From Parapedobacter lycopersici_A (GTDB taxonomy: Bacteria > Bacteroidota > Bacteroidia > Sphingobacteriales > Sphingobacteriaceae): a DNA stretch of 30,136 nucleotides. This document shows, piece after piece, positions 1-9,453 of the stretch; position 1 is the first letter of the stretch; every line of letters begins with the position of its first letter. The notes beneath the pieces were generated by a model, which made no database searches, was not told the origin of the DNA, and saw only the letters and a program-made list of their open reading frames with translations. The stretch lies in the NCBI RefSeq assembly GCF_040395035.1, contig NZ_JBEBRB010000031.1, positions 1-30,136 of the forward strand. The letters run 5' to 3'. The position numbers and the translations under genes were made by a program.

Positions 1-46
1 TGAATAAGCGCGTAGTCCATAGCGGCGCAAGATAGCAAAAAAACGA

Positions 47-2923
47 TTAGAACCGGACGCGCATTCCATCGCCGCCGCCATAGGGTCCATCCCCCCTTCC
101 GGATCCGTCAGACCCCATACGACCACCGGCAAAATTAGAGAAGCGGTAAGAAAGTGTCAGCATAAAATACCGCGCCAGCCGGTTGCTCCGGCTATCGGTA
201 ATGGTATTGTCTATTACGCTACGGGATACGTCAATCTGTTCATTAAGCAGGTCAAATGCCTGAAACCGGATGGCACCATTCCGCCCCCGCAGAAATTGCT
301 TTTCGACATAGGTGTTAATAATCATGGGATTTGCCCCTACGGAGCTGCTATATCCATTGTTGCTGGTTTTTTCGAAATCCGCCCCCAGTATCCAGGTGGG
401 AGTAAAGTTAACCGATCCGTTCAGGGTAACGGCCCAGGTCGAAACGTCGCGGTTGTTTCCTGAGGAAACCGTGTTGCGGGTTGTATTATACGTATATCGT
501 ACACCCGGTGAGATCTCAATGGTTTCCTTTGGGTTATACCGGAAGCTAACGCCCTGCGAAAGCACCCAGTTTCGCGCAATATTCCTTTCTGTGGCAAAAG
601 TGCCCGCCTCGCCTCCGGGCATCCCGGCGGTAGTATAAGATACGTTATTGTTATACGCGATCATGCCGTTAAATGACAGCGTATACGCACGGTCTGCAAA
701 CGGCTTGGCAAAGTTATAAAACCCGCGCGTATTGTAGAACCCATTGGTATTCAGGTATTCAATTGCCTGCACCAACCCGATGGAATCATCAATTGATGTA
801 GTACGGTTGGTTACAATTTTGTCTTCAGCCAGCGAGCCCATCAGGCCGACAAAAAAGGAGGTGCCCTCCCCGATATTGAAATTCCGGTAATTCAGCCGTA
901 GTTCATGCGTAAATTCGGCAGCCAGATTTGGGTTCCCCGTTATCGGAGCGTTCGCATTGGAATAGTCGGTAAACGGCTGCAGCTGGGTGAAACTGGGTTC
1001 CGATGCCCTGCCCGAATAGTTGACATTGAATCGCTTCGTTCGCGATACTTCGTATTCCAGGCGCGCCACGGGCATCCAGTTGAACCCGCTTCGGTTGATC
1101 GCAACGGAATTTCCATCGATATCCCCGCCGCCACGCAGGAGGTTGGGTTGTGCGGCGATACCCAGGGAATAATTCCATTTATCTTTCTCATGTCGATAAG
1201 TAAGTGTACCCCTATGCGTATAGAAGGTATAATCATACACCCGGTTATTGTTATACTCGGGGTTATCGATGACCACTCCATTACGGTCATATGCATGGGC
1301 ATTGCGGTCATTATCGTAGGACGCAAAATTAAAGTCGTAGTTTACTTCGAGCCGGCCATACTGTCCCATGGGTTCAATATAGGATACGGTGGCCCCGCCA
1401 TTTAGGTTCTTGTTCTGCAGGTCGACCAAATGCTGCTGGTATACACTGTCCAGGGCTGCTGCGTCGGATACGTACGGCAGGCTATTAATAATACGTTCCT
1501 GATCCTGTTCAGTACTGGCGGTGTTCAGTGCAAAATTAACAAAGACATTCCGGCCGTTGTCGTTCAACCGCCGGTTATAGAGTCCGCTAACACCGTAGGT
1601 CGGCGCATAGGAGTGACTGATTTCTCTGTTGGTCATGTCGTTAATAAGCTGCGCATCCTGGCTGTTGCTGCTCAGCGAAAGGTTATTGAACTGATTCTGC
1701 CGGAAGGAGAAGTTTGGGGAAAGCTTAATGTAATTCCGGTCATCCGGTTTGTATTCAACATTCCAGCTGAGGCGGTGATCGTTTCCAATGCTGCCGTTAT
1801 TGCTATTGCTGGTTTTGTAAGTGGTTCCCTCAGCAAGTGTTGTTTCCTCAAATTCGTTACGCTGCATTGTATTGTCGGTATGCCCGAAACTGTACTCACC
1901 GTACATCGTCAGTTTTTCACTGAAGTCCTGCCGGTAATTGACACCAATCGATCCGGTATTGGTCAGTCCGTTCCGGTTCCAGCCTCCTCCGCCAAAGCCA
2001 CGTCCGAAACTACCGCCACCCCGCATGCGCCGCGCGCCGCCACTGCGGGTATTGAAGTCAAACAAGCTGGCGTTTACATTGTTCAGGTTGGCGAGCACCG
2101 AAAGCTGTATGCCTTCCTTAAACTTTCCGTAGGAGCCGGTCATCTGATACCGGTCCTCGGTGCCACCTCCCACCCGGAAATTACCGAAGTCACCCGTATT
2201 GCGCTCAGGAGCTATCTCTAGGTTCAGCACCCGCTCGGGATCACCCGTCCGGTTCCCGGTCACATTTGCCATGTCCCCGTAATCATCCACAATCTGGATT
2301 TTCTCCACGATCTCGGCAGGCAGATTCTGAATGGCCGCTTTGATATCACCCCCGAAAAAATCCTTTCCGTTGATCCGTGCCCGGGTTACTGTTTCGCCCT
2401 GGGCGGTAACGTTGCCGTCCTTATCCACTTCCACCCCGTCCAGTTTTTTAAGGGCATCTTCTACCAGCGCACCTTCACGCAGGCGAAGGTCTTTCGTCGC
2501 GTATTCAAGCGTATCTTCTTTCACGGTAATGGGAGCTACCCCTGTGACAGCTACTTCGGCAAGCAGCCGGCTCGACTCATGCAGCATCAACGGCAGCGCC
2601 AATTCATTGGCACCCGGCTTGAAGGTATAAACCTGCCGCAGCGTATCATACCCCAGACTCGTCACCGTAAGTATAAATTGGGCGCCCTTAATATTGTTAA
2701 ACGAAAACAGGCCACCGCTTCCGGTACTGGTCTGAACCGAGTCGAGGTTCGACACCAACTTCACCGAAGCGCCGACAACTGCGTCGCCGTTCTGGTCACT
2801 TAATGTTCCCTGTACCCGTTTATAGGTTTGTGAAAAGCCCGGAAAACCGAGCAGCAAAAGCGAAGCCGCCAGCAGGACGGCTTTTAAGGTGCGCTTTACG
2901 GTTGATTGATCTTTTTTTATCAT
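47..2923 (-). CDS. Outer-membrane beta-barrel protein with CarboxypepD_reg-like and plug-like N-terminus
   Basis: The 958-residue product begins with a signal peptide (about residues 12-31, a hydrophobic stretch ending GFSQ). A carboxypeptidase-regulatory-like beta-sandwich follows at about 36-112 (VQGTLSDQNGDAVVGASV). A plug-like segment spans about 130-240, including LKKLDGVEVDKDG and ARINGKDFFGGD. The rest is rich in alternating aromatic and polar strands, as expected of a large TonB-receptor-type barrel. The last likely strand (ARYFMLTLSYRF) is followed by a glycine-rich tail of about 28 residues ending in Phe. A second Gly/Arg-rich patch sits at about 294-318. The family is common in Bacteroidota and usually annotated as outer membrane beta-barrel protein. 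The substrate is unknown, and a full TonB-dependent transport role is not proven. It lies 16 bases downstream of the CBM9-like gene on the same strand, so the two are probably co-transcribed. Confidence 0.9.
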   Translation of the reverse strand: MIKKDQSTVKRTLKAVLLAASLLLLGFPGFSQTYKRVQGTLSDQNGDAVVGASVKLVSNLDSVQTSTGSGGLFSFNNIKGAQFILTVTSLGYDTLRQVYTFKPGANELALPLMLHESSRLLAEVAVTGVAPITVKEDTLEYATKDLRLREGALVEDALKKLDGVEVDKDGNVTAQGETVTRARINGKDFFGGDIKAAIQNLPAEIVEKIQIVDDYGDMANVTGNRTGDPERVLNLEIAPERNTGDFGNFRVGGGTEDRYQMTGSYGKFKEGIQLSVLANLNNVNASLFDFNTRSGGARRMRGGGSFGRGFGGGGWNRNGLTNTGSIGVNYRQDFSEKLTMYGEYSFGHTDNTMQRNEFEETTLAEGTTYKTSNSNNGSIGNDHRLSWNVEYKPDDRNYIKLSPNFSFRQNQFNNLSLSSNSQDAQLINDMTNREISHSYAPTYGVSGLYNRRLNDNGRNVFVNFALNTASTEQDQERIINSLPYVSDAAALDSVYQQHLVDLQNKNLNGGATVSYIEPMGQYGRLEVNYDFNFASYDNDRNAHAYDRNGVVIDNPEYNNNRVYDYTFYTHRGTLTYRHEKDKWNYSLGIAAQPNLLRGGGDIDGNSVAINRSGFNWMPVARLEYEVSRTKRFNVNYSGRASEPSFTQLQPFTDYSNANAPITGNPNLAAEFTHELRLNYRNFNIGEGTSFFVGLMGSLAEDKIVTNRTTSIDDSIGLVQAIEYLNTNGFYNTRGFYNFAKPFADRAYTLSFNGMIAYNNNVSYTTAGMPGGEAGTFATERNIARNWVLSQGVSFRYNPKETIEISPGVRYTYNTTRNTVSSGNNRDVSTWAVTLNGSVNFTPTWILGADFEKTSNNGYSSSVGANPMIINTYVEKQFLRGRNGAIRFQAFDLLNEQIDVSRSVIDNTITDSRSNRLARYFMLTLSYRFSNFAGGRMGSDGSGRGDGPYGGGDGMRVRF

Positions 2924-2939
2924 TTAGATTCAGCATAAA

Positions 2940-3731
2940 CTATTCTTTAGCCAGCGGCGAAACAATCCATACACCGGGTTCCTCACGCGGTTTGGATGGT
3001 GTTTGTTGCCCATAGCCGTAAGGATATCCGTACCCATAGGGATATCCATATCCGGGATAACGACTGCGCATACCGTTGCTCGTTCCCGTGTTTTTGGACA
3101 TAATCAGTCCATTTATTTTCACATTAAATGCCAGTTCCCCGTCGGTTTCCGCTGAAACACCCAACTGGTGTAAAGGCACCGCAATTTCCACGCAGAGGGC
3201 ATCTGCCGAGTCTATGGTCACCTGGGCCTCAATACCATACGTGTTGTCCAGTGAAATCTGTCCGTCAAGCAGGTCCGCGAACCGCAGGACATAAATTGCA
3301 CGGATAGCCTGAAGTGCCCCGCGCCGCATATCTTCCGGCCGGTCGTCATTATCGGCCGACATGATCGAACGGAATGCAATCCGGTCAGCAACCGGAAAAA
3401 CCACCGTAGGTCCCTCACGCTTCTTTCCCTGCGGATTGACCATCAGGCTGAGCCCCTGCGACAGCGCCCGTACCTGTTGTTCTTTGTCCGGCACACGCAT
3501 GGCCACGATAAGCCGGTCGCGGTCATTTTTAAGCTGATATTGCAATCCCTGCGAGCCGTGTTCATAAAGCAGGCTATCCCCCCAGTCATCCAGCCGCCCG
3601 TCAATAACCGGATCGGCCGCCCAATCCAGAGCCTGCTGGGTATTGCCTTTATTCCGTTGCGCATGACCAGCGGTGATTCCACTGACCATCAACAGCAACA
3701 TAAGGCAGCTGGTTAAGTTCATCTTCTTCAT
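2940..3731 (-). CDS. Secreted CBM9/DOMON-like protein with GYGYPY low-complexity tail
   Basis: I chose the ATG at 3731 because it puts a basic MKKMN start directly before a hydrophobic signal sequence ending GHA. The frame stays open to 3803, but the extra 24 residues spoil that signal. The mature protein (about 235 residues) opens with DPVIDGRLDDWGD, the hallmark start of carbohydrate-binding module family 9-like domains, and continues with alternating strands (LQYQLKNDRDRLIVAMRV). The C-terminal part carries a tandem aromatic repeat built from GYGYPY units at 3000-3060 and ends shortly after GVWIVSPLAKE. Secretion to the periplasm or cell surface is inferred. No catalytic motif is visible, and the ligand is unknown. 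The gene immediately precedes the barrel-protein gene, which suggests the two work together at the outer membrane. Confidence 0.8.
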   Translation of the reverse strand: MKKMNLTSCLMLLLMVSGITAGHAQRNKGNTQQALDWAADPVIDGRLDDWGDSLLYEHGSQGLQYQLKNDRDRLIVAMRVPDKEQQVRALSQGLSLMVNPQGKKREGPTVVFPVADRIAFRSIMSADNDDRPEDMRRGALQAIRAIYVLRFADLLDGQISLDNTYGIEAQVTIDSADALCVEIAVPLHQLGVSAETDGELAFNVKINGLIMSKNTGTSNGMRSRYPGYGYPYGYGYPYGYGQQTPSKPREEPGVWIVSPLAKE

Positions 3732-3854
3732 GGTAAAGTGTGTTTTTGACGACATGGCATTGCTTAAGTTTAATTGTATAAGAATTATTACACAGTGCTG
3801 CAAGACTTCCGGTCACGCGGGACCTTCTTTGCTTGATTGCTCACAATAAAAATA

Positions 3855-3862
3855 TAATTTTG
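3855..3862 (+). promoter_or_regulatory. Candidate -7 promoter box of rnhB
   Basis: TAATTTTG fits the Bacteroidota TAnnTTTG element and lies 29 bases before the rnhB ATG. A possible -33 TTG at 3833-3835 is 19 bases upstream, within the accepted spacing. Confidence 0.6.
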
Positions 3863-3891
3863 TCTCGCAAGTAACGAAACACCTCCGATAA

Positions 3892-4488
3892 ATGCTACGC
3901 TCCACACATCAGGACATATTAATAGAGGCAGGCTGCGATGAAGCGGGACGTGGCTGCCTCGCAGGACCGGTCTATGCGGCGGCCGTTGTATTTGCCAAGG
4001 ATTTTCAACACGACATACTGACGGATTCCAAGCAGTTAGCCGCTTCCCAACGGTACACATTGCGCAAAATCATCGAAGAGCAGGCGCTTGCCTGTGCCGT
4101 AGCAAGCGTAAGTGCGGCCGAAATAGACCGGATTAACATCCACAATGCGTCATATCTGGCCATGCATAAGGCACTGGATGCGCTGAAGATCAAGGCGGAG
4201 TATATTTTAGTGGATGGCAACCGGTTTATTCCTTACCGGCAAACACCCCACTGCTGCATCGTTAAAGGCGATGGCAAATACCTTTCCATTGCCGCTGCGT
4301 CTGTCCTCGCCAAGACCTACCGCGACGATTATATGGACGGACTGGCCGACGAATTTCCCCACTACGGGTGGATACATAACAAGGGATATCCTACGGTACA
4401 GCACCGGAGTGCGATCCTGGAGCACGGTTATACGCCTCACCATCGCAGGACATTCCGTGTAAGCGACCCCCAGTTGAAGCTATTTTAA
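3892..4488 (+). CDS. rnhB: Ribonuclease HII
   Basis: The 198-residue enzyme is the normal size for RNase HII, which cuts the RNA strand of RNA-DNA hybrids and removes misincorporated ribonucleotides. The N-terminal motif GCDEAGRGCLAGPV supplies the first two metal-binding acids, D16 and E17. D108 (ILVDGNRF) and D145 (SVLAKTYRD) complete the catalytic DEDD set. The C-terminal block HYGWIHNKGYPTVQHR is also characteristic. The start is the first ATG after a TAnnTTTG promoter box. The 3' end overlaps the convergent transporter gene by a few bases, sharing the TTAA in which both stop codons lie, so neither gene has a separate terminator here. No anomalies seen. Confidence 0.97.
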   Translation: MLRSTHQDILIEAGCDEAGRGCLAGPVYAAAVVFAKDFQHDILTDSKQLAASQRYTLRKIIEEQALACAVASVSAAEIDRINIHNASYLAMHKALDALKIKAEYILVDGNRFIPYRQTPHCCIVKGDGKYLSIAAASVLAKTYRDDYMDGLADEFPHYGWIHNKGYPTVQHRSAILEHGYTPHHRRTFRVSDPQLKLF

Positions 4489-5726
4489 CGGTGGTGTGTT
4501 GTCCGGTATCCGTGCAATCCGTAAAAAACAAGGTATACGTAACAGCACAATGGGAGCATAAAGGCAATTGTCCACGTAAATTCATCTTTCAGTAACCCCT
4601 GCAAATAAGGGATTACCGCCCCACCGACGATAGCCGAAGATAGCAGCCCCGAAGCCTGTGTGGTGTACTTTCCAAGCCCTTTCACAGACAGTGAAAAAAT
4701 AATGGCAAACATGACTGAATTGAAGAGTCCCACCGACACCATTGCCCATACGGCCACCTGTCCGGTCGACTGGATAGCGGTCAGAATCAACAGCAGCGCC
4801 ATTGTCGCTGTTCCGGCTAATACCCGCTGCGGTTTAATCCACCTCAGCAATACCGCGCCGATCAACCGTCCAACCAGCATGCCCCCCCAATAGAGCGCAA
4901 CGTAATTATTTGCCTGATGTTCCTCAATCAGCAGCGTATCCGCAATATAGTTCGTCAGAAAAGTTCCGATAGCAACCTCAGCACCTACATAGACAAATAT
5001 GCCGATCGTGCCCAGGTTCAGGTTCCGGAAAGAAAAAATACGCCTCGCTGGTTGGTCTTCCCCCTGCTGCGCCTCGTCAGCCGCGGTCACCTTAGGCAAT
5101 GCCAGGCGGGCTAATACCAGGGCAATTACCAGAAGTGTCAACCCAATGCCCAGGTAGGGTGTGCTCACTGCATCGCTGGCTCCTCCCGAGTCACCCAGGC
5201 GTGATAAAATAAAATGTGCACCAAACAAGGGTGCTGTCGTAGTGCCCAGCGAACCTACGCCCTGAATGAGCGTCAGCCTGGAAGATGCCGTTTCCGGCGG
5301 GCCAAGCACAGTGATATACGGATTCGCCGCAACCTGCAACAATACGATACCGATGGCGAGTACGAAAAGCGCCGCAAGGAAGAGGCTGTATTCGTGCCAT
5401 ATGGAAGCCGGATAAAACAGAAATGCACCAGCGCCGGCTACCGCAAATCCGAATACCATGCCCCGCTTATAGCCAATTTTTTCCACCATCCTTCCTGCGG
5501 GTATGGAAAAGAGGGCGTAGGTCAGAAAAAAATAAAATTGTACCAATGCCGACTCAGCATAGCTTAAGGTAAAACCGGCTTTAAAAAAAGGCACCAGTGT
5601 ATCGTTCAGGCAGGTAATAAAACCCATCATGAAATACAATACCGCCAGCGCAATTAACGCCGGAGTATAGTACCCGCCCGGTTCGGTTTGGCCTGCCGGC
5701 GTATTTTGATGCGGAAGCAATGCCAT
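4485..5726 (-). CDS. Sugar MFS transporter, FucP/NagP (FHS) family
   Basis: The frame is open to 5822, but I place the start at the ATG at 5726. This gives 413 residues and a gap of 11 bases after the upstream epimerase stop, whereas the longer start would overlap that gene. About 12 hydrophobic helices are visible. Family landmarks are GFITCLNDTLVPFFK in helix 1, GRMVEKIGYKRG in the loop after helix 2, and QVAANPYITVLGPPE with SSRLTLIQG further on; these are typical of L-fucose/GlcNAc:H+ symporters. The protein is an inner-membrane sugar importer. Its pairing with an N-acylglucosamine 2-epimerase makes an amino sugar such as GlcNAc or ManNAc the likeliest cargo, but that is inference. Glucose, galactose or fucose transport cannot be excluded from sequence alone. 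Confidence 0.9.
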   Translation of the reverse strand: MALLPHQNTPAGQTEPGGYYTPALIALAVLYFMMGFITCLNDTLVPFFKAGFTLSYAESALVQFYFFLTYALFSIPAGRMVEKIGYKRGMVFGFAVAGAGAFLFYPASIWHEYSLFLAALFVLAIGIVLLQVAANPYITVLGPPETASSRLTLIQGVGSLGTTTAPLFGAHFILSRLGDSGGASDAVSTPYLGIGLTLLVIALVLARLALPKVTAADEAQQGEDQPARRIFSFRNLNLGTIGIFVYVGAEVAIGTFLTNYIADTLLIEEHQANNYVALYWGGMLVGRLIGAVLLRWIKPQRVLAGTATMALLLILTAIQSTGQVAVWAMVSVGLFNSVMFAIIFSLSVKGLGKYTTQASGLLSSAIVGGAVIPYLQGLLKDEFTWTIAFMLPLCCYVYLVFYGLHGYRTTHHR

Positions 5727-5737
5727 GGTGGATTGGA

Positions 5738-6913
5738 TTAACGTGGTAACTTTGCTGAAATAGCGTCCATGGTATTCCCGAGCTGTAGCAGGCCGCGGGG
5801 CACGTGAAAGCACCCTTTCCATTTACCACCTTTCAGGGGTAAGAGTACCTCGCCTCGCCTATTCAAGTAGCCAAACCACTCGCCGTACTCCGGATCGGCG
5901 AAATGCCGGTAAGTATATTCATGCAGTGTATTAAACCAGTCGCGGCATTGGGTGTTATCCGTCAGCAACCAAGCCTTGGCCATACAGATCATGGCCTCGA
6001 TATGTACCCACCACAGCTTCTGATCCCATTCGAGCTGTTGCGTTGGGTATCCTTTAATGTCCCTGAAGTATAAAATGCCACCGTGCTCGGTGTCCCATCC
6101 AAAGTCCAGTGCACGCAGAGCGATGGCAACGGCTTTGGCAGTCAATTCCGGATCATTCCTCCGCACCGCCAGATCCATCATAAACCACATGGCCTCCAGC
6201 ACATGTCCCGGATTTACTAAGCGGCCATCAAACGAATCACTGAAACTGCCGTCGGCATATACATTTTCAAGAATCAGTCCGCTGTCTGCCTGATAAAATA
6301 CATTCATCACCTCGTGGATCACCTCATCAATGAGGGTTTCCACCAACTGGCGATCAAGAATATGTTCCAGCTCCACCGACAGGTTACTCAATATCATCGG
6401 TAGTGAAAAGCCCTTCAGGTCCCGTGTTCCTGGATATTGTTTATTGTATTTACCCTTGGTATTATCTCTGCGGGCGATGATATTCAAAAATGTCTGCCGG
6501 GCGATTTCCCCGTACCGGTCCTCATTTGTCGCGGAATACAGTGCACCCAGTCCCATTGCCGCAAAACAATCGGAGAAAATATTATAGGGCTGCACCAGCG
6601 GCCGTCCTTCCCGGTTCAGCGCGAAGTAAAAATTTCCTGCTTCGTCTCTACCGTTTTTCAACAGAAAATCCGCGCCATGCCGGGCAAATTCCAGCCATTC
6701 GGTGCGCCGTTCCACCTGATTGTATAATGTGGATAGCATCCAGACCTGCCTTCCCTGCAACCAGATAAACTTATCCGTATCAAACACCTTGCCCTGCCGG
6801 TCCAAGCAGGTAAAATAGCCGCCCTTTTCATCCCTGGAGTGGGCCAGCCAGAAAGGCATTACATCAGTAAGTAAATTCTCTTTATAAATTTTGCTGTAAT
6901 CGCTACTATTCAT
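5738..6913 (-). CDS. N-acylglucosamine 2-epimerase (AGE/RENBP family)
   Basis: The 391-residue protein resembles mammalian renin-binding protein/GlcNAc 2-epimerase along its whole length. Shared blocks include FIWLQGRQVWM near 49-59, NPGHVLEAMWF near 234-244, QLEWDQKLWW near 293-302, and DPEYGEWFGYL plus KGCFHVPR near the end. The two catalytic histidines of the (alpha/alpha)6-barrel family correspond to H237 and H370, close to H239 and H372 in the cyanobacterial enzyme as I recall it. Family members interconvert GlcNAc and ManNAc; related subfamilies epimerise cellobiose or other sugars. The closeness to RENBP favours GlcNAc/ManNAc. The gene lies 21 bases after yfhO and 11 bases before the transporter, implying one transcript. 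No sialic acid lyase or kinase gene is in view. Confidence 0.92.
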   Translation of the reverse strand: MNSSDYSKIYKENLLTDVMPFWLAHSRDEKGGYFTCLDRQGKVFDTDKFIWLQGRQVWMLSTLYNQVERRTEWLEFARHGADFLLKNGRDEAGNFYFALNREGRPLVQPYNIFSDCFAAMGLGALYSATNEDRYGEIARQTFLNIIARRDNTKGKYNKQYPGTRDLKGFSLPMILSNLSVELEHILDRQLVETLIDEVIHEVMNVFYQADSGLILENVYADGSFSDSFDGRLVNPGHVLEAMWFMMDLAVRRNDPELTAKAVAIALRALDFGWDTEHGGILYFRDIKGYPTQQLEWDQKLWWVHIEAMICMAKAWLLTDNTQCRDWFNTLHEYTYRHFADPEYGEWFGYLNRRGEVLLPLKGGKWKGCFHVPRGLLQLGNTMDAISAKLPR

Positions 6914-6934
6914 GCTGTTTGTTAGTTCCCTTGG

Positions 6935-9388
6935 TTAAGCTTGTATCGTCCGTCGCCGCCTTTCCAGCCAGGCCGCTCCTCCTGCACCCAATACCAGCAA
7001 CAACGATGCGGCCAGCGAAATACGTTCCCCGGTGTAATAAGACTGCGGTTCAAATTTAAATTCAACCTGATGATTGCCCTCAGGTAATTGTACCGCCCGT
7101 AGCAGGTAATTTGCGCGGACAATCGGTAACTCCTTACCGTCTACATAGGCTTTCCAGCCCTTATCATACCATACCTCCGAAAATACGGCAATCGCATCGT
7201 CCGACGTCGTGTATTCATAAACAAGGCGATCCGGCCGATAAGTGGTCAGTCTGATATTCGCTTCCGCGGGAGCAGTGAGTTTCTTTTCATCGAGTAACGG
7301 CTTAAATTCCTCATGGATAAATGCCTCCTTAAGCGGGTTAAACCCATTGATTGCCTGCATCTCCGCTTCATTGTCTTTCACGAACGTAGCCTGCCCGACA
7401 AACCAGGCATTTCCCGCGGCTGTGCTTCGCCGCTGGATTCGTTCGTTACCCTGGTTGTCCCTCGTAATCAGGTAGCGTGTATTGAGCATATCCAGCACAT
7501 CCTCATTGATCGCCGTTGAAAATTGCCGTTCAATCAGCTCCTGATAGCGCATCAGCTTGGCTGCGTGATACCCACCGATGGATTTGTGGAAATAAGACGC
7601 CCGTGCATCGGCAAACGGATTGGTGGTGAGGTCGAGTACCCGATAGTTCGGATCCTTATCCATCCGGATGAGCCTGTCCACTTCCCGTTCCACGTTGAAC
7701 TGCCGGTTTAGCTGTAGCCGGTCAGTAAAATTAGCTGCGTTCAGGTACCGCCGGTCTACCCCCCATAGGTCGATCAATGTGACCACACCAAGCAGAATCA
7801 CCGCTGTCGTGCTTTTCAGTTTTTGCTTAACCAGCAGCCACACCAGCCCAAAGGTGATCAGGATCACAAGCAGTGAGCGGAGCCCATCCGCCTTTGCCAG
7901 GCCTGCGCGGTCTTTTACCAGTGCGGCCACCAGCTCGTTGGCAAGTGTATTGTCCTGTAGTTGCTGTGCATACGATTGGATAACCTCCTGATGATTGGTG
8001 GCCTTAAAGCTCAAAAACAAGCCGGGCAGTACGGCGATCAGCAGCGTAATTCCCCCAACGCCTCCCAGCACATACAATAACTTCTTCTCCAGGTTCTTTT
8101 GCTGGCTTCCGTTCGTTATAAGTTCATTTATGGCCAGGACAGCCAATACCGGCACCAGCAGTGCGGCGATCACTAGAATGGATTCCACCGCGCGGAATTT
8201 ATTGTACAGTGGAAAATAATTAAAAAAGATATCCGAAACCAGAGAGAAATGCCGACCGAAGGAAAGCAGCAGTACGAGCAGTGTCGTGCCCAGCAGCCAC
8301 CACTTCAACCGGCCACGCACGATCACGGCGCCGAGTACAAAAAGGAAGATAATGCCTGCGCCGAAATACCAGGGACCGGAAGTAAAGGGTTTTTCTCCCC
8401 AATAAGCCGGAATGCTGGCCGCAGCATCCGGTGAAATACCGTTGTTCATCAGTACGCGGCCGACCTCGGAGTCTGCATCCAAGTGCGTCGTCATCCCGCC
8501 TCCATAAGCGTTAGGCACCAAAAACGTCAGGCTCTCTCCCACACCCTGGCTCCACTGATAGGCATAGTCGCGGCTGACCCCGTTATCCGACCGCTCCGTG
8601 CTCTGCGTAGCCAGGTTTGCCTGCCCGCGTATCGACTCTTTACTATATTCGTAAGTAGGCCATAACAACGATGCATTAACGGCCAGCGCCAGCACCACGG
8701 CAGCTGCCTGGTACCCGAGGGCACGGCCAAAATCCAGCAGCCGCTTTTCCCGGACAGCGCGGTAAAACTCCATCCCTACCAGCACGAGTGCTGCCAAAAA
8801 CAAGTAGTAGGTTACCTGTATGTGATTGACCCGGATCTCTAGTGCCATGGCAAAGGCCAGGATTACCGCACCCAGTAGGTATCGCCCGCGAAAGGCCAGG
8901 ATGATACCGGCGAGAATGGGCGCCATAAAAGCGATAGCGTAGGTTTTATTGGCGTGTCCCGCCTCAATATAAATGAAATTATAAGACGAAAACGCAAAAG
9001 CCACAGCCCCAAGCGCCGCCAGCCAGGGTTTTACCCTCAGCACGCCAAATAACAGGTATGACCCCAGCAGATACAGCAGTAATACGTCAATGGGATGAGG
9101 GAACGCCCACTTGAAGCCCCGCAATATATACGTGGTGATGTTGCTGGGCAAATCGATCAGCACCTGATAGGAGGGCATACCGCTGAACATCGAGTTCGTC
9201 CATAAAGGCATGTCGCCATCCCGCTCCTGGATCGTGAGGATTTCCTGTTGCCCCGCCTGGGCCTGCAATACGTCATGCTGAAAGAGTACTTTCCCCTGCC
9301 AGGCAGGTGTAAAATAAAGAAAGCTCATCGCGATGAACAGCCCGATTACGGCCAGATGGGTAGCATTGTTGTTAAACCAGGTTTTCAT
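6935..9388 (-). CDS. YfhO-family polytopic membrane protein
   Basis: This 817-residue integral membrane protein has a first helix at about residues 11-28 followed by the luminal motif GKVLFQHDVLQAQAG. About a dozen helices follow, then a long soluble region (roughly 570-780) and a last helix before a basic tail (WLERRRRTIQA). The arrangement and the HDVLQ and FSGMPSYQ motifs match the YfhO family, GT-C-like membrane proteins. In Bacillus the family is linked to glycosylation of cell-wall polymers. In Bacteroidota it is widespread, but its role is not defined. It heads a three-gene unit with the epimerase and sugar transporter. A TAnnTTTG box 32 bases upstream suggests its own promoter, overlapping the end of the potassium-channel operon. 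Confidence 0.92.
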   Translation of the reverse strand: MKTWFNNNATHLAVIGLFIAMSFLYFTPAWQGKVLFQHDVLQAQAGQQEILTIQERDGDMPLWTNSMFSGMPSYQVLIDLPSNITTYILRGFKWAFPHPIDVLLLYLLGSYLLFGVLRVKPWLAALGAVAFAFSSYNFIYIEAGHANKTYAIAFMAPILAGIILAFRGRYLLGAVILAFAMALEIRVNHIQVTYYLFLAALVLVGMEFYRAVREKRLLDFGRALGYQAAAVVLALAVNASLLWPTYEYSKESIRGQANLATQSTERSDNGVSRDYAYQWSQGVGESLTFLVPNAYGGGMTTHLDADSEVGRVLMNNGISPDAAASIPAYWGEKPFTSGPWYFGAGIIFLFVLGAVIVRGRLKWWLLGTTLLVLLLSFGRHFSLVSDIFFNYFPLYNKFRAVESILVIAALLVPVLAVLAINELITNGSQQKNLEKKLLYVLGGVGGITLLIAVLPGLFLSFKATNHQEVIQSYAQQLQDNTLANELVAALVKDRAGLAKADGLRSLLVILITFGLVWLLVKQKLKSTTAVILLGVVTLIDLWGVDRRYLNAANFTDRLQLNRQFNVEREVDRLIRMDKDPNYRVLDLTTNPFADARASYFHKSIGGYHAAKLMRYQELIERQFSTAINEDVLDMLNTRYLITRDNQGNERIQRRSTAAGNAWFVGQATFVKDNEAEMQAINGFNPLKEAFIHEEFKPLLDEKKLTAPAEANIRLTTYRPDRLVYEYTTSDDAIAVFSEVWYDKGWKAYVDGKELPIVRANYLLRAVQLPEGNHQVEFKFEPQSYYTGERISLAASLLLVLGAGGAAWLERRRRTIQA

Positions 9389-9420
9389 GTATCCTCAATT
9401 GGTTGTGATTAACGAAGTGC

Positions 9421-9428
9421 CAAAAGTA
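9421..9428 (-). promoter_or_regulatory. Candidate -7 promoter box of yfhO
   Basis: On the minus strand this reads TACTTTTG, a full match to TAnnTTTG, 32 bases before the yfhO ATG. A TTG at 9451-9453 (minus strand) is 22 bases further up and could be the -33 element. It lies at the end of the RCK gene. Confidence 0.6.
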
Positions 9429-9453
9429 GCGATTTGATTTGAGATACGCGCAA

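Noticed and set aside
1..46. Possible gene end at the left edge
   Set aside because: Forty-six bases are too few to support any call.
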